In this document: one piece after another, positions 16,840-25,423 of the stretch
Numbering within the stretch: the first letter of the stretch is position 1
Layout: each line of letters begins with the position of its first letter
Assembly: GCA_013204985.1 (NCBI GenBank)
Contig: JABMLG010000010.1
Location: forward strand, 1 to 64,000
Length of the DNA stretch: 64,000 nucleotides
Source: Microbacteriaceae bacterium VKM Ac-2855
GTDB taxonomy: Bacteria > Actinomycetota > Actinomycetes > Actinomycetales > Microbacteriaceae
Direction of reading: 5' to 3'
Notes under the pieces: generated by a model
What the model saw: only the letters and a program-made list of their open reading frames with translations
Databases searched by the model: none
Told to the model about the DNA's origin: nothing
Made by a program: the position numbers and the translations under genes

Positions 16840-19212
16840 TCAGTTCGTCAGCTGGTCGCGCCATGATCGCGCAGAGGCTTGGATGCCACTGAGTAGTTTG
16901 AAGGCGTTATCGACTGCGTGGCTCATCGGACGGAGGTGGCGAGAGAAATTGCCCATTGTGTGCAGCTGTTGCTGCATCGTGTCCGCCCCCGGCAGCTGGA
17001 GCGTACGCACAAGTCCATCGAGGGACTCAAAAAGCTGCGTTCGACTTGATTGATCCGGCACATCGCTCATTATGCGCGCGACCCGGGCAAGGGTCGAATC
17101 GTACAACTGCCAGATCTTTCCCAACTCGGTGGTAGCCGATTCGAGATGCGCAACTGGCTCCCTCAGGTCGTTTCCGACATCAGCCATCGCTTTCGCGGTG
17201 GCGTAGGTTTGACTTGTTCTCAGCGGTGGACGGTCTCGGAAGACCGCACCAATTTCGCCAAAAGCGTCCTTAAAATCGGTCACAGCCGACTGAAAATCTT
17301 CCTGGCGTCCTTCGACAGCCTCCATGAGTTCGATCAAGTCGCGGTCGTCGCGGCGGGTCTTTGTGCTTTCTGGCTTTTTGCCCGCTGTTGCGCCCTGATC
17401 GACGGTCTGGCGTAGTCGGTTCGCTACCTCCTCGAGGAGGCTGTCGTATTCCGGCGATCCGGGTTGAAGTCGTCGTACCTCGGTCGCATCGACGAAATGA
17501 GTGCTCAGGATCTTTGCGAGAACCGGATCTTCTGGGTCAACGACGTGGCTGTTCTTGATGTCGACCCACTGCAAGGGGAGGAGAAGCTTGGGCTCATCGG
17601 CCGCTTCGGCAGCCGCGCTGAACGCCAAGAGCTCACGGCGGCAGGCCTCGCTCTGTAAATAACGTGGCGTGACGATCGCGAGCATAAACGATGTGCTTTC
17701 GGCCTCTGTTTGCAGGCGTTTGCTCCAGGTCTCGCCCCAGTTGATGCTGTCGCGGTCGACAAACAGTTCGATGGTTCGGCCGAAAAGGAACGCATACGTT
17801 TCGACCAAGTCCTTCGCAAACTGGACCATCTTGCCGCCGGAGCGCTCATTATCGGCGTGGACGTAGCTCAGGAACATGGTTGCGTCATTTGACCCGAGCA
17901 GTGTGGCGGTGGGTGATGTCACTGTGTTTGCTCTCTCGGGAGGTCGAATTGTGGGTGCAAAAGTTGTGCTAGTACTGAGGCTTGTCATTGGCATCGCCCA
18001 AATATTCGTATCGAGTTGAAGTACCTCAGTTCCGGTGTAAAAAATGAATCCGCGATGCAGCCCACGTTCACGTTCGAGTGCTTGAAGGGGCGCCATGTCT
18101 CTGGGGTGCAGTGTTCGCGAGGCTTTAACCTCGATTCCCACATGTCTCCCCACCCCGTCCACGAGGACCAGGTCTACCTCGGGGCTTGTGCTACTGGCCT
18201 GACGCCAGAAGAATTGATCCGTTTGCAGGTCGGACCATTGCGCGGAGGCGATGACTTGATTTACGACGTGGCTTTCCACCAGCGCGCCAAATTGCTCTCT
18301 CTCGGTAAGAACATCGATGCCGGCGCGGGCGAACGACTCAACGGAGAACGATGTGTCGACCGGATGGATCTTCGAGCGTGCGTGGCTCTGGTTGGCTGCG
18401 GTGGTAGCGAGGTTGGGGATCCAATGGAGGAGGAAGAGTCGCTCAAACATGCCAAGGTAGCGATCGACCGTTCTTCGGTCCAAATCGAGTCGTTGACCCA
18501 TTTTGCTTGCGTTGAAGATTCCTCCCGGACTGCGTAAGAGGCCGTCGAGAGCTGTTCGAGCTATCGTCGAGTCGTATCCGCCGGAGGGTAGAGCCGCGTC
18601 GCTGAGAGCGGCAATTATGTCTGAGCGGATCTGCTCAAGGCTCTGACGTCGTGTCCGAATCACGTCGGGGTAGACGTAGCTGGGGAAGCCGCCGATTTGC
18701 ATCTGGTTAAGAAGCTCTTGATCCGTCGTGTCTTCGTATCGCTGTGTCAGCACCTCGCTGTCGAACAGGGCGTCGACGAGTGAACCTGGTTGAGCGGCTA
18801 TTTCCCATTGTGTGAGTGGACTCATGGAGAGCCGGCGTGAGCGTCGGGTGAGCGGATCGGCGCCACCGAGTCCTGTGCGTCCGATCGAAGCGGATCCCGT
18901 GAGGATGAAGTGTGTCTCGGCGCTCAGCTGGTCGACCATTTCCTTCAGGAGGATAGGTAGGTCCGGGAGCAGTTGGGCCTCGTCGATGATGGCGGGCCGC
19001 CGAAGCTGTCGAAGCCACCCCGCAGGATCGGCACTAGCAAACCGAAGAGTCGTCGGGTCCGCCAAGGTCGCGTACGAGTAGCCTGCGGGCTCGATCTGGT
19101 TCCGCATCAGAGTGGTCTTGCCGACAGCGCGCGCGCCTTCGAGAATCACGACGGGCGCTCCCTGCGCGGTCAGCAGCGTGTTGCCAATGGGGCGATGCAG
19201 AACCTGTGCCAT
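16840..19212 (-). CDS. AAA ATPase / DUF4143 protein fused to a TIR domain
   Basis: A protein of 790 residues from the ATG at 19212; the longer frame upstream is shadow. Domain order: AAA ATPase with Walker A GARAVGKTT (26-34) and Walker B AIIDEAQ (74-80); the DUF4143 region to about 400, with an EVDLVL...IEVKAS nuclease-like motif (Asp347, Glu361-x-Lys363); a Pro/Thr linker; a TIR domain from about 443 (ATMFLSYVHADN), with the putative catalytic Glu527 in SEACRRELL; and a helical C-terminus of about 190 residues. TIR domains cleave NAD or make signalling nucleotides. The fusion suggests an ATPase sensor driving a TIR effector. It is divergent from the helicase gene with a shared 174-bp promoter region. 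Confidence 0.92.
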   Translation of the reverse strand: MAQVLHRPIGNTLLTAQGAPVVILEGARAVGKTTLMRNQIEPAGYSYATLADPTTLRFASADPAGWLRQLRRPAIIDEAQLLPDLPILLKEMVDQLSAETHFILTGSASIGRTGLGGADPLTRRSRRLSMSPLTQWEIAAQPGSLVDALFDSEVLTQRYEDTTDQELLNQMQIGGFPSYVYPDVIRTRRQSLEQIRSDIIAALSDAALPSGGYDSTIARTALDGLLRSPGGIFNASKMGQRLDLDRRTVDRYLGMFERLFLLHWIPNLATTAANQSHARSKIHPVDTSFSVESFARAGIDVLTEREQFGALVESHVVNQVIASAQWSDLQTDQFFWRQASSTSPEVDLVLVDGVGRHVGIEVKASRTLHPRDMAPLQALERERGLHRGFIFYTGTEVLQLDTNIWAMPMTSLSTSTTFAPTIRPPERANTVTSPTATLLGSNDATMFLSYVHADNERSGGKMVQFAKDLVETYAFLFGRTIELFVDRDSINWGETWSKRLQTEAESTSFMLAIVTPRYLQSEACRRELLAFSAAAEAADEPKLLLPLQWVDIKNSHVVDPEDPVLAKILSTHFVDATEVRRLQPGSPEYDSLLEEVANRLRQTVDQGATAGKKPESTKTRRDDRDLIELMEAVEGRQEDFQSAVTDFKDAFGEIGAVFRDRPPLRTSQTYATAKAMADVGNDLREPVAHLESATTELGKIWQLYDSTLARVARIMSDVPDQSSRTQLFESLDGLVRTLQLPGADTMQQQLHTMGNFSRHLRPMSHAVDNAFKLLSGIQASARSWRDQLTN

Positions 19213-19386
19213 GACTGAAACTGTACACGCATCAACGCAAAAAATGTACGTGCGGTGACCAAAATACGGCTGGCCTGGACGGGCGAAGTTGACTCCGTCG
19301 AGAAATCTCGCACTGGCGGGTGGATTGCGACCGTGGGAGGCTGACAGGCGGGCGGCGGTATCAAGCCCGTCATCTCCGGAGGTTTC

Positions 19387-21963
19387 ATGTCCCCGTTCCG
19401 AGTGCCCCCCTCTGCTGCGCATGCGCCGTCAACTCCGTTGGATATGTATGTAGACCTGCCTCGGGCGAGCGATGCGCCGTCGAGCGGGTTGTGGTTGCAT
19501 CAAGGCGACGTGATCCGGGAGTTCATGACGCACGTGGACGACCCCGACCTCGCACTCCAGCTCCCAACCGGAACCGGAAAGACTCTCACTGGTCTGTTGA
19601 TCACCGAGTGGACCCGACGCGCGCGAGTCGGGCGGGTGATTTACGCCTGCCCGATTCAGCAGCTCGCCAAGCAGGTCTACGCGGGTGCGGTCGTCGAAGG
19701 TATCCAGCCCGTGCTTCTGATCGGCAAGGCACGCTTGTGGTCGGCGGCAGATCAAGCCCGCTACGAAGCAGGTGAGGCGATCGCGATCACGACCTACAGT
19801 TCCGTGTTCAACACGAATCCCAAGTTGGCGGCCGCCGACCAGATCCTCTTCGACGACGCTCACGCGGGGGAGCAGTACGTCGGCGAGAAGTACGGAGTCG
19901 AGATTGACCGGCGGGACAGCCCTACCGAATATTTCGCCCTACTGGAGGCGGTTCAAGGCGGTCTCGATGGCGTGTACCTGGACCGCCTGCGCGAGCGGAC
20001 GCCGGACCCGACCGTTTCCGAAGCTGTCCGGCTCGTAGTGCCGCTTCGTCAGGAGGGTATGACCGATCGCATCGCTCGCGTCCTTAGCGGATTCACTGGC
20101 GACCTCGGTTTTCAGTACGCGATGATTCGGGACATCCTCCGGTCGTGCCTGATGTACGTCTCCTACACCGGAATCCTGATCCGGCCGTACCTTCCACCGA
20201 CCGAACGGAACACTCTGTTCGCCGGGGCGAGACAGCGCCTCTACGTGTCGGCCACACTCGGGGACGGGGGCGAGCTCGAGCGAGCCTTCGGCCGTCGCAG
20301 CATCACCCGGCTGACGGCTGCGGTGGACAAGAGCTCGCTGCTTTCCGGTCGGCGGTTCTTCATCTTCCCCGAACTCGCGGCAACGAACGCTCCCAGCTCC
20401 CTCGGAAAAGACATCGTTGAACGGGCAGGCAAAGCTCTGGTCCTCGCCCCCAGTCGCACCCGTGCCGAAGCTGCGGCGGATGCGCTCGGCGGCCACGGGT
20501 GGCGCCGCTTCACGATCGACGACGTCAGCGAGGGGATGGCCCCTTTCGCGAAAGCAAAGCATGCCGTGTGCGGGCTCGCGAGCCGCTACGACGGACTCGA
20601 CCTGCCCGGCGACTCGTGCCGCTGCGTCGTCATGGACCAGATACCAGACCAGGACAGCCTTCAGGAGCGCTTCCTATCAGGTCGAGCGCGCGCCAGCATC
20701 GCGTTCTCGGAGCGGGTGCGAGCACGCGTCATTCAAGGAACCGGGCGTGCGACGCGCGGCCCGCGCGACATCGCAGTTGTGCTCATCTACGGATCGGAAC
20801 TTGCCCGGTACCTGTCACGACCGGAGACGATCGCGTCGATGGATCCAAACCTGCAGGCGGAGATCAAATTCGGTCGCGAGAACTCGCAGACCATCGAACC
20901 GGCCGAGATCCTCGCCAACGTGGACTCCTTCCTCGAGCGTGCACCCGAATGGCTGCAGGAAGCCGAACCGGCAATCGCGAAAGTTCGAGACGGCAGTCCC
21001 CGAAAGGTCACTGACGCCGCACGTGCACTGCAGGCATCCGTCTCGGAGGAAATCCTGGCATGGGAGGACGCCGGCGTCGGACGCTGGCGGTCAGCGGCTG
21101 CGCACGCACAGCAGGCGGTCGAACTCATCGGTGCTGGCAAGCGGGAGACCGATGGCTACCGGGCATTCTGGCTGTATCTCGCAGCACTGTGGACTGATCA
21201 GGTCGCCTCAGACGAAGCGGACACCGCGCTGCATGCCGCGGCACTGTCCTTGATCGACCGTGCTGAAGAGATCGTCGGGTTCGGCACATGGCTTCGGGAG
21301 ATGCCGCCGCTGCCGGCACAGCGTGCACCAATCCTGGCGCCCGCAGATGCTGTCGCGATCGACACCATCACCGCTCGCCTTGAAACACACGCGAAACTGG
21401 ACCGCATTCCACGCGAACTCGGGGAGATGATCGCGGGGTTGCAAGCGACGTCGGCAGACGAATACGAGCCGGCACTGCGCGCACTCGGAGAGTTCCTTGG
21501 AGCTGACTCAACAAAACCCAAATCGACGGCACGACCGGACTGCGTATGGGCCTGGGGAAACGATATGTGGCTCATCCTTGAGGCGAAGTCCGACCACGGC
21601 CCCACCGGTGTAGTCCAGGTAAAAGACATCCGACAGGCGAACACGCAGCGCGACCTTGTTGTCAAAGACCGAGCCGTGCTTCAGCCACCAGCGTCGAACG
21701 CAACCGTCATCATCAGCCCTCGCGCAACGGTCCACCACGACGGCGTCACCGTGGCCTATCCCCAGCTCTACCTAGCTAACCCGAGCGAGGTGGTGCTGAA
21801 TCTGGGGTACGACATTCAGGCGGTCTGGGCCGATCTTCTACGAACAAGCCACGGCCTGACATGGAAGGAGTTGCGCAGCCGAGTGACAGACGCGCTGAAC
21901 TCCAGACTGGTGCTTCCCTCGCAAGTATTCGAACGAATGACGCGAGACCCAATCAACCCATGA
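19387..21963 (+). CDS. DEAD/DEAH-like helicase fused to a PD-(D/E)XK nuclease-like domain
   Basis: A protein of 858 residues, ATG after CGGAGG. Helicase motifs: Q-like LWLHQGDVIREF, Walker A PTGTGKT (60-66), DDAH box (156-159), SATLGDGG (motif III) and the C-terminal QGTGRATRGP (motif VI). The spacing resembles XPD/DinG-type superfamily 2 helicases, without the Cys cluster of the FeS domain. A helical middle region follows. At the C-terminus RPDCVWAW...LILEAKS gives Asp718 and Glu733-x-Lys735, the core of a restriction-like nuclease. This is a likely nucleic-acid-degrading defence enzyme. Its divergent neighbour is the AAA-TIR fusion. Confidence 0.92.
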   Translation: MSPFRVPPSAAHAPSTPLDMYVDLPRASDAPSSGLWLHQGDVIREFMTHVDDPDLALQLPTGTGKTLTGLLITEWTRRARVGRVIYACPIQQLAKQVYAGAVVEGIQPVLLIGKARLWSAADQARYEAGEAIAITTYSSVFNTNPKLAAADQILFDDAHAGEQYVGEKYGVEIDRRDSPTEYFALLEAVQGGLDGVYLDRLRERTPDPTVSEAVRLVVPLRQEGMTDRIARVLSGFTGDLGFQYAMIRDILRSCLMYVSYTGILIRPYLPPTERNTLFAGARQRLYVSATLGDGGELERAFGRRSITRLTAAVDKSSLLSGRRFFIFPELAATNAPSSLGKDIVERAGKALVLAPSRTRAEAAADALGGHGWRRFTIDDVSEGMAPFAKAKHAVCGLASRYDGLDLPGDSCRCVVMDQIPDQDSLQERFLSGRARASIAFSERVRARVIQGTGRATRGPRDIAVVLIYGSELARYLSRPETIASMDPNLQAEIKFGRENSQTIEPAEILANVDSFLERAPEWLQEAEPAIAKVRDGSPRKVTDAARALQASVSEEILAWEDAGVGRWRSAAAHAQQAVELIGAGKRETDGYRAFWLYLAALWTDQVASDEADTALHAAALSLIDRAEEIVGFGTWLREMPPLPAQRAPILAPADAVAIDTITARLETHAKLDRIPRELGEMIAGLQATSADEYEPALRALGEFLGADSTKPKSTARPDCVWAWGNDMWLILEAKSDHGPTGVVQVKDIRQANTQRDLVVKDRAVLQPPASNATVIISPRATVHHDGVTVAYPQLYLANPSEVVLNLGYDIQAVWADLLRTSHGLTWKELRSRVTDALNSRLVLPSQVFERMTRDPINP

Positions 21964-21971
21964 CCCGATCG

Positions 21972-21999
21972 CGAGGCCGTCGGGTCAACGCTGGCCTCG
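21972..21999. terminator. Short hairpin between convergent genes
   Basis: CGAGGCC and GGCCTCG form a perfect 7-bp stem with a 14-nt loop, 9 bp after the helicase stop and 5 bp from the end of the convergent small-gene operon. It could end both transcripts. No T run follows. Confidence 0.4.
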
Positions 22000-22003
22000 A
22001 GGT

Positions 22004-22138
22004 CTAGTGGTCGCGGCGTTGAAACGCCCCTTCTGGCATACCGTTCTGATGCCAGCCGATGTTTCCATCGTCTTGGCCAGTCGAACTCTCGTTACTGCCT
22101 GGAGCCGCGACCGATTCCTCGTACTCAGGCCGGGCCAT
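22004..22138 (-). CDS. Tiny acidic protein, paralogue of the upstream one
   Basis: A protein of 44 residues starting MARPEYEESVA, followed by a Ser/Asn/Gly-rich tail. Its N-terminus copies that of the gene just upstream (MGRPDYEDSSA), so the two are tandem small paralogues. The start lies 14 bp inside the end of the upstream gene, which implies coupled translation. No function is known. The conserved M-x-R-P-(D/E)-Y-E-(D/E)-S opening suggests a binding motif or peptide signal. Confidence 0.5.
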   Translation of the reverse strand: MARPEYEESVAAPGSNESSTGQDDGNIGWHQNGMPEGAFQRRDH

Positions 22139-22313
22139 CTTTGCCTTCCGTGAAAATTCCGAGGAGCGTCTCGGAGTCGAGCTCATCGCCATGACTGAGG
22201 TGTCCCAGCGTGTCGTCTCCGGTCCCATACAGGGTCCCGATCGTGGTCACCGGCTCATCGTCGTCCGCGCCCTGCGCATCGGCACTACTGTCTTCGTAAT
22301 CAGGTCTTCCCAT
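22125..22313 (-). CDS. Small acidic protein of the three-gene operon
   Basis: A protein of 62 residues, very acidic, with no hydrophobic segment. It begins MGRPDYEDSSA and ends in DSETLLGIFTEGKDGPA. It starts 1 bp after the stop of the membrane protein gene and overlaps the next tiny gene. Its composition and its place next to a membrane protein would fit an inhibitor, antitoxin or regulatory partner, but that is only inference. Confidence 0.58.
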   Translation of the reverse strand: MGRPDYEDSSADAQGADDDEPVTTIGTLYGTGDDTLGHLSHGDELDSETLLGIFTEGKDGPA

Positions 22314-22314
22314 G

Positions 22315-22821
22315 TCATCTCCCTAGAGTTTCTGCTGCAAAGACGAGCGTCAGAGCGGCTGCGGCGAGGGCAAGCGTCGCGAAGCCGACCCATACCCAGG
22401 TCGCTCGAGCACGCAGGTCCGCTTCGCGTGTGCGAAGCACCGTCGCCTTGTCGCGCACGATCTGTATCTCGATCTGCTGCGCCGTTTGACCTGAGTCGAC
22501 ATAGCGATCGACGATGCGCTGCGCTTCGATTCCAAGCCTCTTCCCCGGACGAACCGCGACGGCGGCGCAGGTGAGCGCCGCACACGCCAAAGCGAGGGCA
22601 ACCACGCCAAACACTGCAGCCACGGTCCAGACCTGCACCGTGGACGCTGCGACAAGCACGCCAGCAGAAACCGCGAGGAACGACGCCTTTCCCGTGACGC
22701 TTGCAGTGCGCTCAGCCGCATCGGTGCCGAGTTTGTCGAGTTCTTCGTTTACAAGTCGGACGCGGGCGAACTGCGCACGACCAGCCGCTTCGGCTGTAGC
22801 TTTCGAGGTCGCACGGCTCAT
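22315..22821 (-). CDS. Three-helix membrane protein, first gene of a small operon
   Basis: A protein of 168 residues from ATG 22821. A TTG 30 bp upstream is open but has no ribosome binding site. An amphipathic helix (about 1-40) is followed by two closely spaced membrane helices (ASFLAVSAGVLVAAS and VAAVFGVVALALACAAL), a cytosolic helix region with charged residues (QQIEIQIVRDKATVLRTREADLRAR) and one more membrane helix at the C-terminus. The layout recalls small SLATT-like or 2-4TM effectors of nucleotide-signalling defence systems, but the match is by pattern only. Two overlapping tiny genes follow. Confidence 0.72.
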   Translation of the reverse strand: MSRATSKATAEAAGRAQFARVRLVNEELDKLGTDAAERTASVTGKASFLAVSAGVLVAASTVQVWTVAAVFGVVALALACAALTCAAVAVRPGKRLGIEAQRIVDRYVDSGQTAQQIEIQIVRDKATVLRTREADLRARATWVWVGFATLALAAAALTLVFAAETLGR

Positions 22822-22851
22822 AACATCCACAATACGAGAGACCTCCGACAA

Positions 22852-23256
22852 CGCCGACGAGGGAACGGCGTGTCCTCGAGGAGCGGCGGTGGAGATGCCG
22901 CGTCAGGCTGGCACATCCCTCAACCAGACCTCCCTCCATTCGAGGACGGGTGCACAGTGACGGCGAATGCGACGGGTCGGCGGGCCTTCCAGCCGGCCGC
23001 GAGGGGCACGTGGCGGTGATGGAGCATCGCGGGTTCGGACCTGCTTCGCGGCCCGCCTGTCGAATTTCTGACCCTTCTAGGGTTTGACCGAGTTCGCTTC
23101 GACGGTGCGTGCCGCGGTGGTCGCATGCTCCTTGATTCCGCGTACCACCTCGGCACTTCATCGTCTGCACTCAAACGGAACTTTCCCGCTCGAGAGGCAC
23201 ATACTCTCAACCGGTCAGGCCAGTAGGCGCGGCCGGACTTGAGTTCGTTGGAGCAT
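22852..23256. other. Intergenic region without a recognisable gene
   Basis: The frames that stay open here are Arg/Ser/His-rich and lack motifs. The DNA separates the small membrane-protein operon from the kinase module and ends at the resolvase-site-like repeats. A few short AT-richer patches may hold promoters, but no clear -35/-10 pair is visible. Confidence 0.35.
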
Positions 23257-23300
23257 GGTCTCGCATCCGATGCGTTATGAGACAGGTGTGTTATGAGACA
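23257..23300. other. Resolvase-site-like motifs, left of the kinase module
   Basis: GTTATGAGACA occurs twice in direct orientation (23274-23284 and 23290-23300). GTCTCGCATC at 23258-23267 faces the first copy and makes an imperfect inverted pair around GCATCCGATGC. The reverse complement TGTCTCATAAC resembles the arms next to the serine recombinase gene at 26.4 kb and, more loosely, the TGTCY-type half-sites bound by Tn3/gamma-delta resolvases. The kinase gene begins 112 bp further on. The function is inferred from motif and position. Confidence 0.45.
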
Positions 23301-23411
23301 CGCGGATAGTTCTCGGAGCCAGCTCCGCGCCGCTTTTGCGGAGACGGCATGGCTCGACACGCCGCGGAGAGCACCAGCCCAATTCTCCGCCTAGCTCGCT
23401 ATGTTCGAGTC

Positions 23412-24257
23412 ATGACTGTCGCAGATGACAAGCTCGTGGGGGAAGCCGTTGCAGCGTTCGGGCTGACGGACGAAGGGCCAGTAGGCGCTGTCGGTGGTCA
23501 GAAGGCCGTGCGCCGCGTCTCACGAGACGGGCAAACGTTCGTACTTAAGGTTGTGGCTCTGGAATTCACGACCGACGAGACACTCAAGCGCGCCGAACGG
23601 GAGGTGCAACTCCTCGCCAGCATCGACAACGCCAATGTGGTCAGGGTCGAATCAGAGCTAAAAGAGCTAGGGGCTCCCGTGCACGGAGCGGCTTGGATGG
23701 AAGAGTATTTAGACGGTGACGATCTGGGTAACCTCATCGGGAACAGCCCATGGTCCTGGGCCGATGCCAAGCTCATGGGCGTCGAAGTGGCCAACGGTTT
23801 GGCTGCGGGACACGAGAAGTCCGTCATCCACCGCGACTTGAGCGCCAATAATGTGCGCCGTCTTAGCGATGGCACCTATAAGGTGCTGGACTTCGGATTC
23901 GCGCGCCACACGCTCCGCTCGGGACTAACGGTCGCAGGGCAGCCAGGAACGCGGGGTTATCTGACGCCCGAGCACCTGAACAGCTATAGCGGCGGCCCCA
24001 TGCAGATGTCGGACGTGTTCCAGGTCGGTATTCTCATGTACACGGCATTGAGCGGCGTTTCGCCGTACCCGTGGACCGGGGACGACAACGAATATATCAC
24101 TCGCCTTCGGAACGGCGCGGTGACTCCGCTTGGGAGTCACCGACCGGATCTCTCCCCCGAGCAGATCGAACTGATTCACAGGGCACTACATCAACAACCC
24201 GCGCGACGGTTCCGAAGCGCGGCGGCCCTACGCGACGCGTTGATGGCGACCCCATGA
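23412..24257 (+). CDS. Serine/threonine protein kinase, compact form
   Basis: A protein of 281 residues, starting at ATG 23412 (MTVADDKLVG). It is a complete kinase fold with little else: a short Gly-rich loop region (VGGQKAVRR), Lys46 in VLKVV, Glu64 in helix C, the catalytic HRDLSANN (140-147), the DFG motif at 160-162 (LDFGFAR) and a PGTRGYLTPE activation/APE segment. There is no PASTA or membrane domain, unlike housekeeping PknB-type kinases, so it is a soluble dedicated kinase. Its stop overlaps the next start (ATGA). Small kinases of this kind occur in defence islands, where they phosphorylate partners or host proteins. Confidence 0.9.
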   Translation: MTVADDKLVGEAVAAFGLTDEGPVGAVGGQKAVRRVSRDGQTFVLKVVALEFTTDETLKRAEREVQLLASIDNANVVRVESELKELGAPVHGAAWMEEYLDGDDLGNLIGNSPWSWADAKLMGVEVANGLAAGHEKSVIHRDLSANNVRRLSDGTYKVLDFGFARHTLRSGLTVAGQPGTRGYLTPEHLNSYSGGPMQMSDVFQVGILMYTALSGVSPYPWTGDDNEYITRLRNGAVTPLGSHRPDLSPEQIELIHRALHQQPARRFRSAAALRDALMATP

Positions 24258-25423
24258 CCACGTTCATTGAGGATAGCCCGCGCTCGTTCCAGGCCGGATG
24301 GATAGCGCACGCTCACCAAGCTGGCACCGCGACGGGTGCAGTCATCACCCCGTGGGCCTCGCCCTACGTGCACCGTGGTGGACCCGGCCTGAAACCTGGA
24401 ATCGACAATCGCGTCCAAGAGCTGCGGGATGCTGGGGTGGCGGTGTGGTTTGACGCAACCACTCACGCGCTCCAAATGCCGGGAGTGGGTGACTTCCGGT
24501 ATTACGCGGAGTACAACCTTTGGGGTGGGCCGGTCGGCGACCTCACGCAAGACGCCTACCGCCGCGAGCACGTGCGTCGTGTTTTCAAGCACCAGACGGA
24601 ACTAGGAGTACCCCTTGTCGCTCCCGCTCCCTTGCTTCCGTCAGGACTCAATAACGTCAGTACGCTCGCACTCGACACAGCTCGGATCGCTCTCGAGCTC
24701 CAGCCGACAGCCTGGTTCACCGTCGCCGGGGTTGGGACCTTCTGGAGTGATAGGCACGACCTTGATGCCCATGTGGGAGCATTGGCCGCGCTAGCACCCC
24801 AAGGCTGGTTCATCTCATTCGTGCAACCGGACAATGAACTGCCCCCAAAGCTCATCGCGGAGGAGGTCTACGGGATCTGTCGCACTGTGCGGGCGCTCAG
24901 TGAGTACGCGCCCGTTCACGTGTCGCACGGCGACTTTTCCGCGCTCCCCGCGGTCGCGGCGGGCGCGACCACAGTAGGGACAGGGTGGGACAAACGCCAA
25001 CGCGTGTTGTCATACACTGACTACGCGGCACGCCCCGAGACGACAGGCCAGGCGAGCTGGTACCAGCGTCCCAGTTTCCGCGGTCTCCTTGGGACACTAG
25101 ATCGAAAAGCCGATGGCGCGTTGCTTCAGCAACAGGATCCAGCCCTCGCGGCCAGGCTCGGCGGGCTCGCGCCCGTGCCAAGTGTTGAGGGCACGTTCCA
25201 GCATCATGTTGCCGAGCTCAGTGCAGCGATTCAGCGGATCCAGGGCACGGGGCACTCGTACCGCCAGCGTTACGACGAACTAGACCGCATGTACACAGAG
25301 GCATCTACGGGCTGGGCTGCCGTCCAAGCGGCAACCGGTCTACGCGACCGCTCCAATCTCTGGGTGAACGCCTATCAGCAGGGTTTACGTATGTACGGGC
25401 ACAGCGAGGGCTGGATCGTTTAG
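24254..25423 (+). CDS. Conserved protein of unknown function coupled to the kinase
   Basis: A protein of 389 residues, translationally coupled to the kinase by an ATGA overlap. It is soluble. Alternating hydrophobic strands and helices (VAVWFDATT, GVPLVAPAPLL, AWFTVAGVG, APVHVSHGDF, TTVGTGWD) with Asp/His-rich loops at strand ends would suit an alpha/beta barrel, but I recognise no family. The last 90 residues are helical, perhaps a dimer or binding region. The 3' end overlaps the convergent nuclease-like gene by 39 bp. Such tight packing suggests that the three genes move as one unit. Confidence 0.85.
   Translation: MTTFIEDSPRSFQAGWIAHAHQAGTATGAVITPWASPYVHRGGPGLKPGIDNRVQELRDAGVAVWFDATTHALQMPGVGDFRYYAEYNLWGGPVGDLTQDAYRREHVRRVFKHQTELGVPLVAPAPLLPSGLNNVSTLALDTARIALELQPTAWFTVAGVGTFWSDRHDLDAHVGALAALAPQGWFISFVQPDNELPPKLIAEEVYGICRTVRALSEYAPVHVSHGDFSALPAVAAGATTVGTGWDKRQRVLSYTDYAARPETTGQASWYQRPSFRGLLGTLDRKADGALLQQQDPALAARLGGLAPVPSVEGTFQHHVAELSAAIQRIQGTGHSYRQRYDELDRMYTEASTGWAAVQAATGLRDRSNLWVNAYQQGLRMYGHSEGWIV

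Noticed and set aside
24254-25423. Assignment of the kinase partner to tRNA-guanine transglycosylase-like (DpdA) enzymes
   Set aside because: An alpha/beta-barrel impression alone is too weak. The zinc-site Cys/His set of that family is not visible.
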